From: an uncultured Granulosicoccus sp.
GTDB taxonomy: Bacteria; Pseudomonadota; Gammaproteobacteria; Granulosicoccales; Granulosicoccaceae
Length of the DNA: 7,168 nt
Reading direction: 5' to 3'
Assembly: GCA_938016235.1 (NCBI GenBank)
Contig: CALLPU010000066.1
Coordinates: 1-7,168, forward strand
Part shown: piece by piece, positions 1-6,181 of the stretch
Layout of the letters: the number at the start of each line of letters is the position of its first letter
Position numbering within the stretch: the stretch's first letter is position 1
Position numbers and translations under genes: made by a program
Notes under the pieces: generated by a model
The model's database searches: none
Told to the model about the DNA's origin: nothing
The model's input: only the letters and a program-made list of their open reading frames with translations

Positions 1-1085
1 TGATGCAGATTGGCGGACGCACCATTACCCATGAAAATAAATGCGCCCGGTCTTTCATTGAGCATGTAGGAAAAATCTTCCGCACCCATCATTGGAGTAC
101 GCTCAGGGTCAACCTTGTCGTCACCGACAACCGCTCTGGCCACATCAATAACAAACTCAGTCTGTTGTTCGTGATTGACAGTGGGTGGGTATCCGTCTCG
201 ATAGTCTATCTCGGCCGAACCACCAAACACAGCAGCTGTTTGCGAGGCGATGTCGATGACGCGTTGCTTGGATTGCAGCCGGACGCTTTCATCAAATGCC
301 CTGAGCGTTCCACGCATGTGGACCGTTTGCGGAATGACGTTGTATGCGCCGCCCTCCACTTCCAGGGTAGTCACCGAAATCACCAGAGGATCTGTTGGTC
401 TGACACCTCGCGATACGATGCTCTGCAGGGCGAGAACCACGTGAGATGCCACCACCACCGCGTCAACACAGACGTGCGGCATGGCAGCGTGTCCGCCCTG
501 GCCATGGATGGTGATATCAAACTCATCGGCACACGCCATGAACGGCCCCGGCCGAATGGCAAACTCGCCAATTGGCAGGTTAGGCATGTTGTGCAGGCCA
601 TACACTTCCTGAATGCCAAAGCGTTCCATGAGTTTATCTTCCACCATGGCCAGACCACCTGCACCACCCTCTTCGGCCGGTTGAAAAATCACGACCACTG
701 TGCCGTCAAAATCGCGGGAATCCGCCAGTGCTCTTGCAGCACCCAGCAACATGGCCGTATGGCCATCGTGGCCACAGGCGTGCATCATGCCTGAGGTCTC
801 TGACGCCCACTCAGCCCCGGTGGCTTCAACGATTGGCAGCGCATCCATATCGGCGCGCAACCCGATTACCTTGCCACTGCCCTGTTGCCGGCCATGGATG
901 ACGCCAACCACACCGGTACGACCCACCCCCTCAACGATCTCGTCTGCGCCAAAATCACGCAGCTTCTCTGCCACAAAAGAGGCCGTCCTCTGCACTTCAT
1001 AGCCCAATTCGGGATGCCGGTGAATGTCTCGGCGCCAGGCAGTGATTTCCGGGAGCAGGTTATCCAGCGAGTCGAGTGTTCTCAT
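1..1085 (-). CDS. M20D-family amidohydrolase (hippurate / N-acyl-amino-acid / IAA-amino-acid hydrolase type), C-terminus cut by window edge
   Basis: The minus strand is open from ATG at 1085 to the left edge, giving 361 residues of a protein that is usually about 390 long; the end is missing because the window stops, not because the gene is broken. Metal-dependent hydrolase of N-acyl or amide bonds, probably cytoplasmic as no signal peptide is seen. Motifs in order: HRHPELGYE (22-30), RADMDALP (77-84), MHACGHDGHT (101-110) with likely metal ligands C104 and H106, QPAEEG (135-140) with the Glu pair at 138-139, GLHNMP (163-168) with H165, the dimerisation-domain motif GQGGHAAMPH (195-204), and MMGAEDFSY (332-340). 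The last visible residues, ANLH, fit the C-terminal metal-ligand His region. Start: ATG lies 6 bp after the pyrE stop, with a weak AAGG about 12 nt upstream inside the pyrE end, suggesting coupled translation. Substrate cannot be told from sequence; the family covers hippurate, acyl-amino acids and indoleacetyl-amino acids. Confidence 0.93.
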   Translation of the reverse strand, partial: MRTLDSLDNLLPEITAWRRDIHRHPELGYEVQRTASFVAEKLRDFGADEIVEGVGRTGVVGVIHGRQQGSGKVIGLRADMDALPIVEATGAEWASETSGMMHACGHDGHTAMLLGAARALADSRDFDGTVVVIFQPAEEGGAGGLAMVEDKLMERFGIQEVYGLHNMPNLPIGEFAIRPGPFMACADEFDITIHGQGGHAAMPHVCVDAVVVASHVVLALQSIVSRGVRPTDPLVISVTTLEVEGGAYNVIPQTVHMRGTLRAFDESVRLQSKQRVIDIASQTAAVFGGSAEIDYRDGYPPTVNHEQQTEFVIDVARAVVGDDKVDPERTPMMGAEDFSYMLNERPGAFIFMGNGASANLH

Positions 1086-1091
1086 GTTGCG

Positions 1092-1787
1092 CTATGCCTT
1101 GGGTTGATAGTCTCCCCCGTTGGCTGCAGACCAGCCAACGGGGTCATTTAAAAAGGCTTCTACCTGATCGTGGGTAGCATCGTCGAAGTGACCTGCTCTT
1201 CGGGATTCTGCCAGTACGTCCCACCAGGTTGCCAGGTAATGTAGCTGCAAACCAGCCTTGTCCAGTTTGTCGGGCGTGTCCTTGAATATATCGTAGTAGA
1301 ACACGACAAAGGTGTGCCCCACCTGCGCACCGGCTTCGCGAATGGCGTCTGCAAAGCTGAGTTTGGACCCACCGTCGGTGGTGAGATCTTCAACCAGCAA
1401 AACCTCCTGGCCATCCTGAATATCGCCCTCGATGCGGGCATCGCGGCCAAATCCCTTGGGCTTCTTGCGAACATATTGCATGGGCAGCTGCATGCGGTCG
1501 CTGATCCAGGCAGCGAAAGGAATGCCCGCCGTCTCACCGCCGGCAACCGCATCGAACGTTTCATAGCCCACATCTCTGACCAGCGTGGACACGGCAAAGT
1601 CCATCAAGGTGGACCGGATACGCGGATACGAAATCAGTTTCCGGCAATCAATATAAACCGGGCTGGCAAGCCCTGAAGTAAAAATGTACGGCTCGTCTGC
1701 CCGAAAGTGTACGGCTTTGATTTCGAGCAGCATACGCGCGGTGATCGTTGCCATCTCATCGCGTGAAACATAAGAAGTTTGGAACAT
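1092..1787 (-). CDS. pyrE: Orotate phosphoribosyltransferase
   Basis: Converts orotate and PRPP to orotidine 5'-monophosphate plus pyrophosphate, the fifth step of de novo pyrimidine synthesis, in the cytoplasm. The 231-residue product is near family length. Visible: an N-terminal substrate region with TSGLASPVYIDCRK (37-50), an AGGETAGIPFA segment (82-92), the flexible catalytic loop YVRKKPKGFGRDARIEG (105-121) with R107, K108, K109 and K111, and the PRPP-binding loop VLLVEDLTTDGGSK (129-142) with the acidic pair E133-D134. The Salmonella/E. coli loop histidine (H105 there) appears replaced by F113; this KPKGFG form resembles alphaproteobacterial PyrE from memory. ATG at 1787 follows the pyrC TGA by a single base (TGACATG), with CAGG about 10 nt upstream in the pyrC end; Met12 is a less likely start. 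Stop is TAG. The 3' end encodes a perfect hairpin, listed separately. Confidence 0.96.
   Translation of the reverse strand: MFQTSYVSRDEMATITARMLLEIKAVHFRADEPYIFTSGLASPVYIDCRKLISYPRIRSTLMDFAVSTLVRDVGYETFDAVAGGETAGIPFAAWISDRMQLPMQYVRKKPKGFGRDARIEGDIQDGQEVLLVEDLTTDGGSKLSFADAIREAGAQVGHTFVVFYYDIFKDTPDKLDKAGLQLHYLATWWDVLAESRRAGHFDDATHDQVEAFLNDPVGWSAANGGDYQPKA
1115..1143 (-). repeat. Perfect 11-bp inverted repeat (hairpin) inside the 3' end of pyrE
   Basis: Arms CCCCGTTGGCT (1115-1125) and AGCCAACGGGG (1133-1143) are exact reverse complements separated by a 7-nt loop, giving a GC-rich stem of 11 pairs. It sits in the pyrE codons for PVGWSAANGG, about 20 nt before the pyrE stop and 30 nt before the amidohydrolase ATG. 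No T-run follows on either strand, so it does not look like an intrinsic terminator. It could stabilise an mRNA end, mark a processing or pausing point, or influence translation of the downstream gene. The structure is seen directly; the function is inferred. Confidence 0.75.
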
Positions 1788-1788
1788 G

Positions 1789-2832
1789 TCAGATTACCTG
1801 CCAGTAAATATCGCGCGCTGGATCGAACGGCATGACGCAGTCCTCACCCACCACGATCGGATCAGGCAGCACACACGGTGTACCAACCTTCTCAAGAGTT
1901 ATAGTTTTTTCATTAGGCGCCAGGCCATACCAGGCCGGACCGTTCAGCGATGCAAAGGCTTCGAGATTGTCCAGCGCGCCCGCCTCTTCAAAGACACTGG
2001 CCAGGCAAGCCATCGTATTAGGCGCATTGAAAACGCCAGCACACCCGCAATCGCTTTCCTTCGTGGATCGCGTATGCGGCGCACTGTCCGTGCCCAGAAA
2101 ATAACGCGCATCGCCACTGCAGGCAGCGGCCACCAGGGCCTGGCGATGCTCTTCACGCTTGGCAATCGGCAAACAGTAGTAATGCGGCCGGATACCGCCC
2201 ACCAGAAGATGATTGCGATTGATCATGAGATGGTGAGTTGTCAGGGTTGCGGCCAGATTGGTATCACTGTTTGCTACGTACTGAACACCATCACGCGTGG
2301 TGACATGTTCCATCACCACTCGCAGTTCCGGTAACTGCCGACGTAACGGATCGAGCACGAGGTCGATGAAGCGCGCTTCGCGATCAAATATATCGATGTT
2401 ACTGTCCGTCACTTCACCGTGTACGCACAATACAACTCCGTGCTCCGCCATGGATTCCAGCACCGGCATAACTCGCGATACATCCGTAACGCCCGACGCC
2501 GAGTTGGTTGTGGCCCCGGCCGGGTACAACTTCACCGCCAGAATGGTGCCGCTGGCAGCCGCGTTGACCACATCCTCGGCCGATGTCTGTTCAGTCAGGT
2601 AAAGCGTCATGAGTGGCTGGAAACTCGATCCCGGCATTGCACGGCTCACTGCCGCCTCGATTCGCGACTTGTACGCAATGGCATCACTGCCGGTTACCAC
2701 CGGCGGCACCAGATTCGGCATGATCAAGGCGCGACCGAAGTGTTGCGCCGATACCCCTGCTACCGCGTTGAGCATGTCGCCATCGCGCAGGTGTAGGTGC
2801 CAGTCATCAGGCTGTCGCAGCGTGATCTGCAT
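1789..2832 (-). CDS. pyrC: Dihydroorotase, class II (E. coli PyrC type)
   Basis: Zinc amidohydrolase that interconverts carbamoyl-aspartate and dihydroorotate, the third step of de novo pyrimidine synthesis, in the cytoplasm. With the ATG at 2832 the product has 347 residues, matching E. coli PyrC (about 348). Metal centre: DDWHLHLRDG (9-18) with H12 and H14, carboxylated lysine K101 in AVKLYPAGATTNS (99-111), H138 in CVHGEVT, H176 in MEHVTT, and D249 in LGTDSAPH (246-253). The substrate-loop TTN (108-110), NRNHLLVGGIRPHYYCLP (205-222) and CGCAGVFNAP (262-271) are also typical. Start: an in-frame TTG at 2838 would add two residues, but ATG at 2832 fits family length, with a GACGAG Shine-Dalgarno-like sequence 7 nt upstream. 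It lies 37 bp after mntR and 1 bp before pyrE, so it is probably cotranscribed with both. Confidence 0.97.
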   Translation of the reverse strand: MQITLRQPDDWHLHLRDGDMLNAVAGVSAQHFGRALIMPNLVPPVVTGSDAIAYKSRIEAAVSRAMPGSSFQPLMTLYLTEQTSAEDVVNAAASGTILAVKLYPAGATTNSASGVTDVSRVMPVLESMAEHGVVLCVHGEVTDSNIDIFDREARFIDLVLDPLRRQLPELRVVMEHVTTRDGVQYVANSDTNLAATLTTHHLMINRNHLLVGGIRPHYYCLPIAKREEHRQALVAAACSGDARYFLGTDSAPHTRSTKESDCGCAGVFNAPNTMACLASVFEEAGALDNLEAFASLNGPAWYGLAPNEKTITLEKVGTPCVLPDPIVVGEDCVMPFDPARDIYWQVI

Positions 2833-2869
2833 AAACAAACTCGTCGTTAAGGTTAATGGATTGCGTGCG

Positions 2870-3322
2870 CTATTGAGCGTCTATAATGCGCCTGAACGCC
2901 TGCAGGGTCTCTTCGGAAACATGGTGCTCTACGCCCTCGGAATCGATGATGGCAGTGGCTTCGCTGACACCGATGGCTAACAAGAAGCGGTATACCAGAT
3001 CATGACGCTCTCGGCTGCTTTCAGCCAGGGCCTTGCCCTTGTCTGTGAGGAATATGGAACGATACGGCTCGCTGGTAACGAAGCCAGCCTTTTGCAAACG
3101 TGCAATGGTTTTACTGGCACTGGGCTGGGAGATGCCCAGACGCTCGGCCACTTCCACGAGCCTTGCTTCTCCCTGAGAGGTAATCAGATCATCGATGAGT
3201 TCCACATAATCTTCGGTTGACTCCATCTGATGGGCCTGCCGTACCACCGCAAACACCTCCGCCTGCGATTCGGGCTCATCCAGAGGACGTTCTGGCGTTG
3301 ACTTGGAGGGCTCGGCACTCAT
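2870..3322 (-). CDS. mntR: Manganese-responsive DtxR-family transcriptional repressor MntR
   Basis: Cytoplasmic metalloregulator that binds DNA when loaded with Mn2+ and normally represses manganese uptake. From the ATG at 3322 it has 150 residues, close to E. coli MntR. A polar N-terminal tail (1-33) precedes the winged helix-turn-helix (about 36-100), whose recognition region includes EVAERLGISQPSASKTIARL (57-76). The metal-binding dimerisation domain follows. All six ligands of the B. subtilis/E. coli sensor appear present: D38 and E41 in EDYVELI, H107 in RERHDLV, and E129, E132, H133 in SEGVEHHVSEET. There is no SH3-like third domain, as expected for MntR rather than DtxR/IdeR. The frame is open upstream to an ATG at 3451, but that start would run through the sitA promoter and operator. 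In-frame GTG (3343) and TTG (3334) are other alternatives. It is divergent from sitABCD, its likely target; a weak CATAAT -10-like element reads towards it at 3378-3383. Confidence 0.93.
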   Translation of the reverse strand: MSAEPSKSTPERPLDEPESQAEVFAVVRQAHQMESTEDYVELIDDLITSQGEARLVEVAERLGISQPSASKTIARLQKAGFVTSEPYRSIFLTDKGKALAESSRERHDLVYRFLLAIGVSEATAIIDSEGVEHHVSEETLQAFRRIIDAQ

Positions 3323-3391
3323 ATCTGATTTCAAGGCTCTCACATCAGGAAATGGTCGGCGCGTTTTCCGACAGTTAATTATGCCACGAAC

Positions 3392-3419
3392 TTGTATTTT
3401 TAATCGAGGAGTATAAACT
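3392..3419 (+). promoter_or_regulatory. Putative sitABCD promoter
   Basis: A TTGTAT -35-like hexamer (3392-3397) is spaced 16 bp from TAAACT (3414-3419); TATAAA (3412-3417) is an overlapping -10 choice with poorer spacing. Both hexamers are imperfect. Support comes mainly from position, 40-60 bp before the sitA ATG, and from overlap with the palindromic MntR-box candidate. Confidence 0.4.
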
Positions 3420-3435
3420 AAGCCCTGGCTAACTT
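3416..3435 (+). promoter_or_regulatory. Candidate MntR operator (MntR box) in the mntR-sitA intergenic region
   Basis: The 20-bp sequence AACTAAGCCCTGGCTAACTT is an imperfect palindrome: seven of nine positions in each arm pair around a central CT. It aligns without gaps to my recollection of the enterobacterial MntR box (AACATAGC, 4 nt, GCTATGTT), sharing AAC, AGC, GCTA and TT at the same spacing. It begins on the candidate -10 element of sitA and ends 24 bp before the sitA ATG, where a repressor would block transcription. It is 93 bp upstream of the mntR start, so autoregulation is less certain. The palindrome is seen; its use by MntR is inferred. Confidence 0.65.
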
Positions 3436-3459
3436 TCACACCGAAAAGCATTTAACGCA

Positions 3460-4383
3460 ATGAAACCACGAAAAGCCGCCCGGTGCTTCAGCCTGCTGAT
3501 GGCCGCATTCATCTTGCTGGCTGGCAGCATAAGTGCCAGTGCGTCGGAGAAAATCAGGGTCGTCACCACATTCACCATCCTGGCAGACATGGCGCGCAAC
3601 GTCGCCGGGGATGCCGCTGAGGTGGTGTCAGTCACCAAACCCGGCGCTGAGATACACAACTATCAGCCTACTCCCAAAGACATCGGCCGCACGCGCAACG
3701 CTGATCTCATCCTGTGGAACGGCATGAACCTGGAGCTCTGGTTCGAAAAATTCCTGGCAAGACTGGATGGCGTGCCCAGCGCTACGCTCACCGATGGCAT
3801 TGAACCGTTGAGCATCAATGACGGCCCTTATGACGGCAAGCCGAACCCGCATGCCTGGATGAGCACAACCGATGCGCTGATCTATGTCGACAACATTGAA
3901 GCCGCGCTGAGTCAGGTTGATCCAGCCAACGCCTCGGTGTATGCCACCAACGCGGCGAACTACAGGCAACAAATAACCGCGTTGACAGCGCCGTTGCGAG
4001 AAAAACTACAATCACTGCCGCCTGAGACGCGCTGGATTGTCACCAGCGAGGGTGCCTTCAGCTACCTGGCTCGTGATTTTGATCTGAAGGAATTGTTTCT
4101 GTGGCCCATCAACGCCGATTCGCAGGGTACTCCACAACAGGTACGCGCCGTCATCGACACCATTCGCAGCGAAAACATTCCGGTGATATTCAGCGAAAGC
4201 ACCGTCTCTCCCAAGCCTGCGCAACAAGTAGCGCGTGAAACAGGCGCGCACTACGGGGGTGTGCTATACGTGGACTCCCTTAGCGATGCCAACGGCCCTG
4301 TGCCCACTTATCTTGATCTTCTGGACGTCACCATCAACACATTACTGGCAGGTATTGAGAAGGGGCTGGAATTACAACCTTGA
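3460..4383 (+). CDS. sitA: Periplasmic Mn2+/Fe2+-binding protein of ABC importer (SitA/MntC/PsaA family, cluster A-I)
   Basis: Captures Mn2+ (possibly Fe2+) in the periplasm and delivers it to the SitCD permease. The 307-residue precursor begins with a basic n-region (MKPRKAAR), a hydrophobic stretch (about 10-22) and an A26-S27-A28 signal peptidase I site, so mature protein probably starts at S29. No lipobox is seen (C9 is not in a suitable context). Metal ligands match the PsaA set: H66 in EIHNYQPTP, H131 in PNPHAWMS, E197 in TSEGAFSYLARDF and D272 in LYVDSLS. The glutamate at the third position and the absence of a His-rich loop point to Mn/Fe rather than ZnuA-type zinc binding. ATG at 3460 gives a sound signal peptide, though no strong Shine-Dalgarno is present. 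The TGA stop overlaps the proposed sitB start. It is first gene of the four-gene transporter operon and probably repressed by MntR. Confidence 0.95.
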   Translation: MKPRKAARCFSLLMAAFILLAGSISASASEKIRVVTTFTILADMARNVAGDAAEVVSVTKPGAEIHNYQPTPKDIGRTRNADLILWNGMNLELWFEKFLARLDGVPSATLTDGIEPLSINDGPYDGKPNPHAWMSTTDALIYVDNIEAALSQVDPANASVYATNAANYRQQITALTAPLREKLQSLPPETRWIVTSEGAFSYLARDFDLKELFLWPINADSQGTPQQVRAVIDTIRSENIPVIFSESTVSPKPAQQVARETGAHYGGVLYVDSLSDANGPVPTYLDLLDVTINTLLAGIEKGLELQP

Positions 4384-5306
4384 ACGACGTAGCCCGACAA
4401 ACGGTCGACCCCATAGAGCTGATGCAGGAGCGCAAGCGGCTGCGACGTCGACAGGCAGAGCAACCGGCTGGCAGCGGCATCAAGGCCAACGGGCTGAGCG
4501 TTATCTACCGCAATGGCAACGTCGCACTGGCTGATGCCACATTCGACATTCCCACGTCTACCATCTGCGCATTGGTGGGGATCAACGGCTCTGGCAAGTC
4601 CACGTTATTCAAATCGATCATGGGACTGGTGCCACTGGCTCGCGGCGAGGTCTCCATTCTGGGTCAACCTGCCGGCAAGGCACTGGCGCGCAACACCGTG
4701 GCGTACGTGCCTCAGAACGAGGAAGTAGACTGGAACTTCCCGGTGCTGGTCGAGGACGTTGTCATGATGGGGCGATATGGGCATATGGGGTTTCTCCGCC
4801 GCGCATCCGCTACCGACAAGCGCAAGGTGGATGAAGCGCTGGAGCGGGTCAACATGAGCGAGTACCGTCAACGCCAGATTGGTGAATTGTCGGGGGGGCA
4901 GAAAAAACGCGTGTTCCTGGCCAGAGCGCTGGCCCAGGAAGGCCAAGTGATTTTACTCGACGAACCCTTCACAGGCGTGGATGTCACCACCGAAGATGCC
5001 ATCATCGAGTTGCTGAAGAGTCTGCGCGATGAGGGCCGGGTCATGCTCGTGTCAACGCACAATCTGGGCAGCGTGCCGCAGTTTTGCGATCAGGTGGTGC
5101 TGGTCAATCGACGGGTGCTGGATGCCGGCCCAACCGAGTCTGTTTTTACTCAGCAAAACCTGCAGCAGGCATTCGGCGGCACACTGCGATTTCACGTGCT
5201 GGATAGCCATGAGTTGCACGATGACGATGACCAACGTCAGGTCACAGTCATCTCTGATGATGAACGACCCTTTGTGCTGTATGGCGACGGTGAGGCCGAC
5301 CCCTGA
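4380..5306 (+). CDS. sitB: Mn2+/Fe2+ ABC transporter ATP-binding protein SitB
   Basis: Cytoplasmic ATPase that powers the SitCD permease. All ABC motifs are intact in the 308-residue reading: Walker A GINGSGKST (67-75), Q-loop Q112 in YVPQNEEVDW, signature LSGGQKKR (170-177), Walker B VILLDEP (190-196) and H-loop H227 in VSTHNLG. The C-terminus carries an acidic tail with ELHDDDD (278-284), which I recall from other SitB/YfeB proteins. The start is uncertain. The longest reading begins at TTG 4380, overlapping the sitA stop as TTGA, with AGAAGGGG some 14 nt upstream. It gives a charged 30-residue N-terminal extension not found in short homologues. ATG at 4422 (Met15) would remove half of it. 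The signature region is encoded over a G7 run (4892-4898) and an A6 run (4902-4907). The stop overlaps the sitC ATG. Confidence 0.95.
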   Translation: MNDVARQTVDPIELMQERKRLRRRQAEQPAGSGIKANGLSVIYRNGNVALADATFDIPTSTICALVGINGSGKSTLFKSIMGLVPLARGEVSILGQPAGKALARNTVAYVPQNEEVDWNFPVLVEDVVMMGRYGHMGFLRRASATDKRKVDEALERVNMSEYRQRQIGELSGGQKKRVFLARALAQEGQVILLDEPFTGVDVTTEDAIIELLKSLRDEGRVMLVSTHNLGSVPQFCDQVVLVNRRVLDAGPTESVFTQQNLQQAFGGTLRFHVLDSHELHDDDDQRQVTVISDDERPFVLYGDGEADP

Positions 5307-6181
5307 TGTGGGCTACCTTGCTTGAGCCTTTCGGCTACCACTACATGATCAACGCCATCTGGTGCAGCGCCCTGGTCGGTGTGATTTGCGCGTTTCTCAG
5401 TGCCTACCTCATGCTCAAGGGCTGGTCACTGATTGGCGATGCCTTGTCGCACTCGGTGGTTCCAGGTGTTGCCGGCGCTTATATGCTGGGCTTGCCCTAC
5501 TCCCTGGGAGCCTTTATTTCCGGGGGGCTGGCCGCGGCCGCCATGCTGTTTATTTCACAACGCTCAGCCTTGCGAACCGATGCAGTTATCGGTCTGATCT
5601 TTACCGGATTTTTCGGCCTTGGCCTGTTCATGGCATCGTTGTCGCCCACATCCGTGAAAATAGACACCATTGTCTTCGGCAACATTCTGGCCATCACACC
5701 GTTTGATGCGCTGCAACTGGCCATCATCGGATTGATCACGCTGGCTTGCCTGCTGGTGTTCTGGAAAGACTTCATGGTGGTCTTTTTTGATGAAACACAT
5801 GCTCACTCGATTGGCCTGAAAGTGACCCGGCTGAAAGTGCTGTTTTTCACATTACTCAGTGCGTCAACGGTTGCAGCCTTGCAAACCGTGGGTGCCTTTC
5901 TGGTTATTGCCATGGTGGTTACACCGGGTGCCACGGCCTATCTGCTCACAGACCGTTTTTCCCGGTTAATCATCATCAGCGTGCTGCTGGGCTTTTTCAC
6001 CAGCGCTGTCGGCGCCTATCTGAGTTACTTTCTGGATGGTGCTACCGGTGCGGTCATCGTCTTGTTACAAACCGCTATTTTCCTGGTTGCCTTCATGGCG
6101 GCTCCCAAGCACGGCCTGCTGGCTGTTCGACGGCTGGCCAGAACCCGACTGGCTGAACGTGACGCGTCAACTGTCACATGA
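5306..6181 (+). CDS. sitC: Mn2+/Fe2+ ABC transporter permease SitC
   Basis: Inner-membrane subunit of the importer, 291 residues, of the ABC-3 (ZnuB/SitC/YfeC) permease family. It has many hydrophobic segments, roughly at 18-37, 52-62, 66-83, 94-111, 136-153, 178-190, 194-214, 221-241 and 247-265, compatible with 8-9 membrane helices. Family hallmarks are LKGWSLIGDALSHSVVPG (37-54), RTDAVIGLIFTGFFGLG (90-106), a DETHAHSIGL segment (162-171) and VTPGATAYLLTDRF (205-218). The C-terminus is short and basic. ATG shares one base with the sitB stop (TGATG), with GAGG about 10 nt upstream, so translational coupling is likely. It is clearly homologous to sitD downstream; the two presumably form a heterodimeric channel. 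Confidence 0.95.
   Translation: MWATLLEPFGYHYMINAIWCSALVGVICAFLSAYLMLKGWSLIGDALSHSVVPGVAGAYMLGLPYSLGAFISGGLAAAAMLFISQRSALRTDAVIGLIFTGFFGLGLFMASLSPTSVKIDTIVFGNILAITPFDALQLAIIGLITLACLLVFWKDFMVVFFDETHAHSIGLKVTRLKVLFFTLLSASTVAALQTVGAFLVIAMVVTPGATAYLLTDRFSRLIIISVLLGFFTSAVGAYLSYFLDGATGAVIVLLQTAIFLVAFMAAPKHGLLAVRRLARTRLAERDASTVT

Noticed and set aside
3..794. Long plus-strand open frame (263 codons) opposite the amidohydrolase
   Set aside because: The minus strand here encodes continuous, motif-complete M20D protein; the plus frame has no recognisable domain and is an antisense shadow.
1786..2334. Plus-strand open frame (182 codons) opposite pyrC
   Set aside because: It is antisense to a clearly conserved dihydroorotase; its translation looks like the complement of those codons.
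2833..2869. Possible terminator or leader between mntR and pyrC
   Set aside because: Only 37 bp, with no hairpin, T-run or attenuator-like structure visible.
3349..3370. GGAAA / TTTCC 5-bp inverted repeat with about 12-nt spacer upstream of mntR
   Set aside because: The arms are short and unlike known MntR, Fur or Zur sites; this is expected by chance in a region of this size.
3323..3451. 43-codon N-terminal extension of MntR from ATG at 3451
   Set aside because: It would cover the sitA promoter and the operator candidate and make MntR far longer than homologues; the extra residues show no conserved feature I recognise.
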